Part shown: positions 56,546 through 64,000 of the stretch, piece by piece
Layout of the letters: each line of letters starts with the position of its first letter
How positions within the stretch are numbered: the stretch's first letter is position 1
Source: Rhynchopus euleeides
Lineage: Eukaryota > Euglenozoa > Diplonemea > Diplonemida > Diplonemidae
Length of the DNA: 64,000 nt
Reading direction: 5' to 3'
NCBI GenBank assembly: GCA_963210315.1
Contig: OY723261.1
Location: 992,001-1,056,000, forward strand
The notes under the pieces: model-generated
Databases searched by the model: none
Seen by the model: the letters and a program-made list of their open reading frames with translations, nothing else
Told to the model about the DNA's origin: nothing
Made by a program: the position numbers and the translations under genes

Positions 56546-56890
56546 CGGCGTGTAAAGTGGCCTGGATGGAGGGTGGGAAAGGCTCCCCACCGGGGGGGGA
56601 AAACACCCAACCTGTAACCAGGGATGCCTACTTCCACAGGCTCCAGATGGGCCAAAATAGAGGGAAATCACCCCCAAAAAAGGACAGTTTGAGGGCACAT
56701 CAGTGCGGGGACTACGACCCCCAGCCCCCAGACCCACCCCACATCACTTCTGGTGCCCAGAACTCAGATATTTTGGGGAAAACCCCAAAAAATCCCAAAA
56801 AGGTACACTTTGGGGGGGGGGGGTTTTGGACGAGCCCATATGTAAATCGGAAAATTTTGATATGCAAAAATTTGATTAGCAAAATGATAT

Positions 56891-58146
56891 GCATTTTCTG
56901 CATAAGACCACCGTGCATCCAAGCCAATGGGAGGGGGTGGGTGCTTTAACACGGCGTCCCGGCAGAGTGGGGTGGGGCAATCGCACTAGAAAACTCGGCA
57001 CACACGGGAGGGGATTGAGGGGGCGCTTTGGTGTTTCGGCTGGCAGGGGGGTTGAGGGGCACATGACAGACGCGCTGGTCAGTTTTCGACCCGACCGGCC
57101 GAAAACGATAAATGGGTGTTGTCGACGTTGGTCCTAACACAGCCACACAACTGGTTTTGGCGACCCGTCGTTTCCTCCCGGTGGACCCCCCGACCAGCGC
57201 ATCGGGCAGTGTCACGCAGAGCTGGGTGTGGGCGAAATCTCGCAGTCCAGCCAGTCTGGTGCTGAAGCATGTGGATGGGGAATGTGCAGCACCCATGCAT
57301 TGTGGGACTTCGGCAAAATGCAACTCGTGGCCGTACATTCAAAAACGTGGCGACTGCTGCTGCGGACTCTGCTCTGTATGCACCACTCCCCCGGGGTCGT
57401 CCCCCCCGGAGGGAAGGGAGGCTGGGCGGGGTCACTGCCAGCAACTAACACAACAAACATTCCCGGTTGGCTGCTTCGAAAAATATCAGCAAAATCGACT
57501 CCAACATATCCCTTGCTGTGCCGTGCCAATGTCCACATCTGGAGCGGAATTGAAGCTCTGATGGACTCCTTCAATTCGTTCCTTTTTGCAGTGTAACAAA
57601 ACACTTGCATACCGGTGGAGTGCAGGACAACACTTAACAACAATTCGGCATCACGGTAACCACAATGGGATGACACACGTTTTGCACATAATAGGAATTG
57701 CAGCTGGAGAGATACAGCCCTGATCCTATGCATGCTGGGCTGCTTCCGAAGGCTGGATTCCATCCTCTTCAGTTTCTCCCTCAGACCATCAGGGACCCGA
57801 CCTGCTGCCTGATGCCACAGTCGGTACCAGTAACACTGGCTTTATTTGTCGGGGGGGGGGGGATAATGACGTTCGATGATGAAGTTCCACATCATCCCAC
57901 TCTTCACACGCTTCAACGACAGATGTTGGGGGAGGGGTAGCCGAGAAGGAAACCGCCTCCACGACAAGGGGGTGGTCTGGATAGCGGTTGGCTGGGTGCA
58001 CCACATCGCGCACCACTCCCCTTCTGAAATCCACTCGTTCAGGGAAGGGTTGAAACGGACATTCCGCCAGCACACAGTGCGCAATGACCCTGTGCATGCA
58101 GCTGGAAGTGCGCCCGTTTGCATAACCCTGGTCGGGGTTGCCAGGA
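56891..58146. other. Gene-poor stretch downstream of the DUF5654-like gene
   Basis: About 1.25 kb; no gene or repeat recognised apart from a G run at 57851-57862. Confidence 0.45.
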
Positions 58147-58665
58147 TTAAGAAATGTCCTCGCCGAAGTTCAGCGTCTCGCCCGTGACGTAGCAGATACC
58201 CATGGCCATAACTGTGGGGGTGTTGAAGATGCAGTGTGCAAGTGACGCACACCCATGCCAGAGGGGCGACGTATCTTTGGAAGAGCAAAGGAACCCTGGA
58301 ACAGGACCTTCACGTGAGTGGGTGGCTTAAGCGGCTTGACATGTTTGTTACCACCGCACTCTGGAACAAACCCCCTTGCACTGCTCCCTCTTGAGAACCC
58401 CTTTGGGCGTGGCAGTGGACGTAAATTGAAAGGGGCACATACGGATCATCAGGAAGGCGTAGAGGTACAGAATCCACAGCGTCGACGAGCCAAAGATCTC
58501 ACCGAACAGGGCGACAAAGAACTCGTTCCATGCCAGGGCGATGATGATGGTCGATGCGTACACAACAAGATCGGCAAGGACCACCTTCGAATCCTTCGCG
58601 ACGGAAGACCCGCCAGCCTTCATCTTCGTGTACACACCGCTCATGTGTGAGTTGATGTTCGTCAT
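58147..58665 (-). CDS. Small two-helix membrane protein, DUF5654-like
   Basis: Exons 58665..58443 and 58211..58147 (phase 1; donor GTATGT, acceptor CCCCCACAG) give 95 aa. Two hydrophobic segments are seen: VVLADLVVYASTIIIALAWNEF and STLWILYLYAFLMI. The AWNEFF motif at the end of the first helix followed by a loop and a second helix resembles DUF5654 proteins known from archaea, giant viruses and protists; their function is not known. The alternative start MSGVYTKMK at 58644 is possible. TTTTCTGCCAAG just before the first ATG is the nearest acceptor-like site. Confidence 0.7.
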
Positions 58666-59090
58666 CTTGGCAGAAAAGATGAACACTGCCCCTTGTTTGC
58701 CACGAAAAGAAAGGTGGTGTGTGTGTCCTGTCATGGAGTTGTGATTTGACGAATTTGAGCAGAAAAAGTGGTCAGCACAGGTGGTCGAGCCTGCATTGCA
58801 TGCTGAGGAAACGGACGGCGACCCGGAGTCGAGAGGGACACGGGGGATCAAGGGACAGAAAACGAGACTGTACTTCCACACATTTAAGTCTGCATCAGGC
58901 AGAGCACAGCTGGCCCTGTCTCGTGGGCCAAGCCATCCTGTCTGGTGTGTGGTCATCGGGCCACGCCGTGTACACGTTGTGGAGCAGGCAAGAACCAAGC
59001 ACGTGGAAAGAGGTTAGGGGCAGATGTCGCTAGGAATGACATCTCACACCATGCGGAACGACACCAACACATGGGTATTTAGAGGCGAGG
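58666..59090. other. Short intergenic region
   Basis: About 0.42 kb; nothing recognised. Confidence 0.4.
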
Positions 59091-60658
59091 TTAGGCCGAC
59101 GCTGGCACCTCAAGCGCCGTGGTGACTTCAGGAATCTTCTCTTGCGAGGTGGTCCCCAGCAGGCGGTTCACATACTGTGGGGATTGGTGTGGACGGGATA
59201 ATGTGCAACAGTGCATGGAATCAGAACATGGCACACATCGTCACCCCTTCTTTGAAACCAACACGACGATCACGAGCCTCCTGGAACTCAAATTGACCTG
59301 TCGACAAAAGAACACAACATGCCATGTCCATCCGTCGGCAGATACGCCAGTGACGCAGGAACCTGCTTCCCAACCCCCCGTCCGTTCATGACTCGCTCGC
59401 GGCGATACCTCATCCTTCTCTGCCCCCCTATCCCCTCCTCCGTCACAACTGCAAAAAACATAACTCCACCTCACCACATGATCCATACCTTCACAAACTC
59501 AGCCCAATAGGACGTGATCTGGTCATCCTGTTCGACGTAGCGCTGGTACTCTCGGAAGGAGTTGACCAGCACGCCGTTGAGCAGGGCCAGGTACTCCTCG
59601 TGCTTCTCTTCCATGAAAATGTAGGGCTGCTCAGCGTGAGGGGGGCTGGCCCCGCGGCAAGCGATCCAGCTGTCCGCAGGCTCCTGGGGGTGTGCGTGCC
59701 GGCAGGCGTCTGCCCAGAGCAGCACCTCCTCCATGAAATACGAAGGGACCATCAGGGTGCGGCAGATGCCCTTCTTGCGGTGCTCTCCGATAAGGCAGGC
59801 GACGAAGAGCATCTGCCCGAAGCACACACAATACTCGCACTGCCAGTTATGCAATGCTTCGCTTTTTTCAGCACCAACCATTCCGAGGGCACCGTCCTGC
59901 ACACAGTGCAGGACCTCATGGGGAAGCCAGAGGAGGGCTGAATAGATGAAGTCAAGTTTGCCCCGCGTTGCGGCGTATGGGCTGAACTTTGCCCACAGCT
60001 CCCAGTGCTCATCGCCGAACGCAAGAGGGTCGGGGAAAAGGATCTGCGTGCCGCCTGCGCTGAACCCGACCTCCATCGCGGGGAGCCCGCACGGCACGAT
60101 CTTCTCCGGCAGGATTGCGGCAATCTTCTCCTTGTCGAGGTTGGGCCGCACCCCCGACTCCCAGTCCCCCTCAGCAGGGTCGGTGTCGCAGCAGCGGAGC
60201 GAGCCCAGCAGCGCTTTGCTCTCGTGCACAATGTTGAGGCAGAGCTCCTCCCAGCGGAAGGCATCCCCGTCCTGCTGCAGTGCCTCCTCCAAGGAGGCTG
60301 CGTGTGTGCGTGCCGCAGCTTCATCGATGGGGGCGCCTGAGGAGTCCAATAGGTGTGCCACAAGGAGCGTCCCGTCGATCTCGACACGCAGCGTGAGATG
60401 GAGCCGTTGGAGTGAGTCCTGCAGCACGCCGTGGGCTTTTGTCACAAATTTCTCAGCAAAGGAGCCCCGTGTGGTGCGCACGCATATGATGGCATTGTCC
60501 GCAATGGGTGGGTCTGAAGGGAGGCGTCTGCGGTCACGGGCCAAACCCCCTTCAACCTCCACACGAAGGTCCAGCAAGGTCAATGCAGCAGAACGATCGT
60601 ACCCCTCCTTCTGGCTGGGATGCATCCCACCAGGCAAACGTGGTGTATCGGCTATCAT
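59091..60658 (-). CDS. Hypothetical protein, 417 aa, two exons
   Basis: Exons 60658..59489 and 59174..59091 (phase 0; donor GTATGG, acceptor CCCCACAG). The N-terminal half has alternating beta/alpha character (NAIICVRTTRGSFAEKFVTK, LHLTLRVEIDGTLLVAHLLD). The C-terminal half is helical and rich in Trp, Cys and His: WLPHEVLHCVQDGALG, LHNWQCEYCVCFGQMLFVA, YFMEEVLLWADACRHAH and SFREYQRYVEQDDQ. A His/Cys cluster could bind metal but no known finger fits. I do not recognise the family. The start follows CCCCCCCCCTCAG by about 26 nt, one of the clearest acceptor sites in the window. Confidence 0.75.
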
Positions 60659-60711
60659 CTTTAGGAGGAGCCCTTCTCCTTGTTTCTGAGGGGGGGGGGG
60701 CTTGATCGTCG

Positions 60712-60817
60712 AGAGTGAATAGAAAAGTAAATCACCCAGCACCTTCTTGCAATGTTCGTCCTTTTTGTAGTCACCACACCAGATATGTTGTACAAGGCAG
60801 ATCAATGTACAATGGGA
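60712..60817 (-). repeat. Dispersed intergenic repeat, cassette A, copy 2
   Basis: Matches 6529-6637 and the adjacent copy 60818-60895 (CCAGCACCTTCTTGCAATGT shared by the two adjacent copies). In the minus-strand sense it runs directly into the C tract and CTCAG acceptor of the 417-aa gene. Confidence 0.75.
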
Positions 60818-60895
60818 GGGTGAATGGAAAAGCAAGTCTCCCAGCACCTTCTTGCAATGTCAGTCCTTTTTTGTAGTAACAACACCGGTTGAGAG
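60818..60895 (-). repeat. Dispersed intergenic repeat, cassette A, copy 3
   Basis: Tandem neighbour of copy 2 and the closer match to copy 1 (AAAGCAAGTCTCCC). Confidence 0.75.
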
Positions 60896-61328
60896 GGGTT
60901 TGGGGGGAGGTTTGGTTGGGAGAGGGGAGGGAGGGTCAATTGTCAAGAAGGGTGTTGGGAGGGAAGGGGCATTCTTAGGCCAGAGAAGCGCTGGTGGGCA
61001 TCATCGAGGCAAATCAGACGGTTATCCTGTGACCTGTCTCAGGATCGTCAGTTTTCTCTTACTTTTCGGTCGACGTTTCCCCACACAGACTCTGAGTGCT
61101 GCACGGGATGAGCACAAAAGGGCGCAGTAGATGGTGGAGAAGAATCACGGGGAGTCCACGATTGGCAGGGTATAACCCCTCCCTGTGCGACTTATAACAG
61201 AATAACACCACATCATCAGATCTAGCATTCTCCCCACCCCCACCCCCACCACCCCCGCAGTCCTCTCTCCTCCCTCCCTGCCCATGAACGCTGCATCTTG
61301 GAAGTGTATGGGGATCAACCCACACAAC

Positions 61329-62816
61329 TCACACACGGGACGATGACCCCTGCTTGCTGCGAGACAGGGTCGAAGCGGCCGGGACTGAGGTAGACGGAAC
61401 GCTCTTCCGCACCACCTTCTTGACGATCTTCGTGGTTTTCCCCTCCTGCACCTGAAGGCTGCTGACTCTCAGTTTCGCGGCTGCGGGGGATGTGGACTTC
61501 CGCTTGACAACCTTAGTGATGACCTTCTTCTTCTTCCGTGGTGCCAGGGCCGAGGGGGTTTTGGACCCACCCACTGCATCACCATGGCAGGTTGCAGGCG
61601 CGACAACGCACAGGACTGCGAGAGCAGCGGCTTCCGCTGCTAAGAGAGAGAGCGTTGTTGTCAGCAACTGTGGCACAAATTCTCCAGCGGCTCCCCTGAG
61701 GTGGATGGCAGTGTGGGGCGTCATGAGTGTTTTCTTGGGGTTCACCTCCACAATGCAGCCGCCGTTGGCACGCACCAGGAGAGGCAGCTTGTTCGCCGGC
61801 GACACAATACAACTTGAGCCGACGACAAGGCAGGTCTGCGACGTCTTGCTGAGGTCGAAACAACTCTTCTTCACCTCCCGCTTCAATTCCTCTCCGAAGT
61901 AGATGGCATCCGGTTTCAGCACACCACTGCAATGGGGGCAGCGCGGGGCCTTCTCCCGTGCAATTTTCCGATCGGGGTGATCCAGATGTGCTTGGTAGTC
62001 CACAGAGGAGCTGTCGGTGCTGGCAGAAGACGGGCTGCTGGAGAGGCTGGTTGCAGCGGATGAAGTGGATGCGACAGACACGTTATCACTGTCAGAATCG
62101 GTGTCGCTTCCCGTGGTGGTGGTTACCTTCCCCGCTCGTCTGCGGGGTTTTGGCTTTGGGGCCGGGGGTTCTGGGACGTTGTGGTCTAAGATATCCAGAG
62201 AGTCGTCCACCCAGCCGAGGAGCTTGAAAACGTCTACAGCATCCATCGTCTTTCTGCACGTCTTTCGGAGACAGATACCACGCATCTCGTTTCCGTGCAG
62301 CTCGTGGACCACTTGGCAACCAGCGGCCTGATGCAACCCGTCGACATTCTGGGTGATGACCCCAGCAACAACACCTGCGCGTTCCAGCTCAGCAATACTG
62401 TGATGCGCTGCATTCGGGCGAACGTGCTTCAGCAGCTTCCAAAGGTCGAACTCAAACCGCCAGCACAATTGTGGGCTGGCAACGAACCCGTGGATGTGAC
62501 CAACAGCCTTCTGGTCATACCGCTCCCAAATCCCGCCAGGGTCCCTGTAGGTTGGGATCCCGCTCTCGGCGCTAACACCTGCTCCGGTGAAAACCATGGC
62601 CTGCCCCCCGGCACTGAGGAGGTGTCTGGCAGCCTTCCGGACACCAACATCGGCTTGGACTTCGGCCTGCGTTCTTCCCCGGACAGTCCCAAGCGTCAGT
62701 GACTTCTGGCTCGAGGACGACCGGCGGGCTGCCTTCGAGGCATGTGGTGGTGTGTGCTTCTTACGCGCCCTCAGGCTGCCCGTGGGCGCACCGGCCTTCT
62801 TCCGCGGCGTCGTCAT
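61329..62816 (-). CDS. Sirtuin NAD-dependent protein deacylase with Ser-rich insert
   Basis: Single exon, 495 aa. The NAD-binding motif GAGVSAESGIPTYRDPGGIW (77-96), TQNVDGLHQAAG (155-166) and the catalytic HG in HELHGNE (about 174) are intact. Zinc cysteines are C182/C187 (spacing Cx4C rather than CxxC) and C293/C296; between the pairs lies an insert of about 105 residues with a long Ser/Asp tract. After the core (PDAIYFGEEL, VVGSSCIVSPANKLP, VEVNPKK) there is a hydrophobic segment (about 395-420) and a Lys-rich C-terminal tail. The N-terminal 45 residues are basic, suggesting nuclear targeting. It removes acyl groups from lysines using NAD. A TTTCCGCAG acceptor lies about 45 nt before the start. 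Confidence 0.93.
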   Translation of the reverse strand: MTTPRKKAGAPTGSLRARKKHTPPHASKAARRSSSSQKSLTLGTVRGRTQAEVQADVGVRKAARHLLSAGGQAMVFTGAGVSAESGIPTYRDPGGIWERYDQKAVGHIHGFVASPQLCWRFEFDLWKLLKHVRPNAAHHSIAELERAGVVAGVITQNVDGLHQAAGCQVVHELHGNEMRGICLRKTCRKTMDAVDVFKLLGWVDDSLDILDHNVPEPPAPKPKPRRRAGKVTTTTGSDTDSDSDNVSVASTSSAATSLSSSPSSASTDSSSVDYQAHLDHPDRKIAREKAPRCPHCSGVLKPDAIYFGEELKREVKKSCFDLSKTSQTCLVVGSSCIVSPANKLPLLVRANGGCIVEVNPKKTLMTPHTAIHLRGAAGEFVPQLLTTTLSLLAAEAAALAVLCVVAPATCHGDAVGGSKTPSALAPRKKKKVITKVVKRKSTSPAAAKLRVSSLQVQEGKTTKIVKKVVRKSVPSTSVPAASTLSRSKQGSSSRV

Positions 62817-63467
62817 ATAGGTACCCCACCCGCCTGGGGATATTGACGCAAAAAAACCCTGCGGAAAGCGTCAGGAAAAGGTGTGGGCATGGGCCGTGAA
62901 CGGTCGCGAAACATGAAAGTGTGTCTGAAAAGAGCATTCCAGTGAGGGAAGGCAGGACAAATGTATGACCCCCAGACTGTTGTCTCGGAAAATATTTCAT
63001 CGCAATTCGACAGAAAAACGGCAGACTAGACCGCACAACAGACCTAGACTGTCATGGCTCACTGTTTCTGGGTCTCGGGGGTCACAAACAGGTCACACAC
63101 GAGGGACGTGGGGGTTCCAAAAACCCGCTGTCGGGCGGAGAGGGGCCTCCTGGCTGGGTCATTTGCACCGGCTCCCTGGGGGAGGGGGGTGCCGTGTTGA
63201 TGTGCTTAGTTTCTCAACAGCCTCAGCTACCGGACGGGAGGAGACACTAACCGCCGTCGGAGGGGGATAATCCAATGCGCATAGTCCTCGATTTGTTCGC
63301 AGGTGTGCAGGAATCCCTTACAAACCTGTGTCTCCGAAATTGTTTGGTCCGATTTCGATGACCTCTAAAGACACGGCAAACCGGCCCCCACCAGACATCT
63401 AGACTGCCATTTTTCAGTGTTTATCGGGGTCTATGGGGGTACAGGGGGGCACTTTACCACCTCTCTA
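62817..63467. other. Intergenic stretch
   Basis: About 0.65 kb between the sirtuin and the WD40 gene; no gene or repeat recognised. Confidence 0.45.
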
Positions 63468-64000
63468 TCACCCCACAAGGGGTCCCAAACAGGGCACACA
63501 GGGGTTCACAAGGGCAGAATGGCCATCACCCCGACATGCCGTCGGTGGGCACGGGGTGGTGCGCGCATCTGACAGGATCTCCGGACCGGTCCGCACGCTT
63601 TCACTGAATCCGCGCTTCTTCGAAGTCTTGGGGGCGGATTCGGGTGGCATGTTCTTTCGGTGTGGTGGCCCTTTGTTCGTGCTGGTGTGCGTTGATGTTG
63701 TGCACCACACCTTGAGTGACTTGTCACCAGAGTATGACACCAGGTGCTGCTCGTCCTGAGTCAGGTCGAAGTCGCCACCAGGCTCATCCAAAGTGTGTGT
63801 GTGTGTGAGGGTGCTGATGTCCCACACACGGATGCTGTCAGCTGATCCGCTGAAGATCCTCGTGCCCGACACAGCAATGCTGTGAACAACCTCGTTGTGA
63901 CCCACCAGCACTGTGGCGCTCGGTTTGCCCTTCAAGTCCCACACACGCACTTTGCCCGCGGAGTGTCCACGACACGAGATGTCCGCAGTGTGTCCACACT
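63468..64000 (-). CDS. WD40-repeat protein, C-terminal part (5' end outside window)
   Basis: The frame is open to the window edge. Visible blades include GHSAGKVRVWDLKGKP, GHNEVVHSIAVSGTRIFSGS then DSIRVWDISTL, and DLTQDEQHLVSYSGDKSLKVW. The repeats form a beta-propeller used as a protein-binding platform. After the last blade about 80 residues are Thr/Pro/Lys-rich up to a stop at 63468; a possible donor (AAG-GTGTGG) inside the last WD strand means an alternative 3' exon cannot be excluded. The specific orthologue cannot be told from this fragment. Confidence 0.75.
   Translation of the reverse strand, partial: CGHTADISCRGHSAGKVRVWDLKGKPSATVLVGHNEVVHSIAVSGTRIFSGSADSIRVWDISTLTHTHTLDEPGGDFDLTQDEQHLVSYSGDKSLKVWCTTSTHTSTNKGPPHRKNMPPESAPKTSKKRGFSESVRTGPEILSDARTTPCPPTACRGDGHSALVNPCVPCLGPLVG

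Larger units (their letters stand above)
55571..56890. mobile_element. Probable non-autonomous inverted-repeat element with internal hairpins
   Basis: A block of about 55 bp (TTTACATATG ... CTCGTCCAAAAC, a C run, AAAGTGTACCTTTTTGGGAT) at about 55627-55685 recurs inverted at about 56788-56848. Outer parts are AT-rich with TTTACATATGTAA words. Internal hairpins lie at 56271-56318 and 56480-56545. No transposase frame is seen and exact ends and target duplication are not clear. Confidence 0.55.
60659..61328. other. Intergenic stretch with repeat cassette A copies
   Basis: About 0.67 kb. Apart from two cassette A copies it has a CCCCCACCCC tract near 61233-61257. No gene. Confidence 0.5.

Noticed and set aside
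1-64000. CRISPR arrays, bacterial operons or ribosome-binding sites
   Set aside because: None seen; the introns and gene content are eukaryotic.

Overview
The window is nuclear DNA of a protist. It is GC-rich, with long G and C runs and short GT-AG introns. I find 23 protein-coding genes, two of them cut by the window ends, and all 23 read from the minus strand. I see no convincing host gene on the plus strand. Of 26 introns modelled in complete genes, 24 begin GTATG. Most start codons lie a short distance after a pyrimidine-rich stretch ending in AG, as expected if monocistronic mRNAs are cut from a long precursor by spliced-leader trans-splicing. One-way gene order, cis-introns, a 6-phosphofructo-2-kinase fused to an N-terminal ankyrin segment (as in kinetoplastids) and a diverged histone stem-loop-binding protein together point to Euglenozoa, most likely a diplonemid. 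That assignment is inference: no spliced-leader RNA gene, rRNA or tRNA was found here.

Right-to-left, in transcription order: a WD40 protein (cut at 64000), a sirtuin, an unrecognised 417-aa protein, a small membrane protein resembling DUF5654, a 7.2-kb gene-poor stretch with repeats, the ankyrin/PFK-2/FBPase-2 gene (7 exons), ribosomal protein S2 copy 2, a 1324-aa myosin-like protein with a degenerate motor, a peroxisomal 2,4-dienoyl-CoA reductase, an EF-hand light-chain-like protein, RPS13, SEC13, RPS2 copy 1, a PPP-fold protein lacking most metal ligands, an Asp/Asn beta-hydroxylase-like oxygenase, casein kinase 1, a 6.5-kb stretch with one DNA transposon nested in another, a membrane-anchored luminal protein, a C3H zinc-finger/LRR protein, a Pro/Gln-rich protein, RAN, SLBP, an unrecognised protein, an RRM/SR-like protein, and a partial EF-hand-like protein (cut at 1).

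The genes are mostly housekeeping: translation (RPS2 twice, RPS13), nuclear transport and secretion (RAN, SEC13), RNA handling (SLBP, RRM/SR-like, C3H/LRR), signalling (CK1, sirtuin, PPP-like, PFK-2) and lipid oxidation (DECR2-type with a C-terminal AKL). They do not form one pathway; the shared feature is likely common transcription. The most unusual content is three proteins with eroded catalytic motifs (myosin-like, PPP-like, and the bisphosphatase half of PFK-2), an SLBP with an N-terminal eIF4E-binding motif and a hairpin in its own 5' leader, an RPS2 duplication whose homology stops at the start and stop codons, two repeated intergenic cassettes that abut pyrimidine tracts, and hairpin-rich transposable elements.
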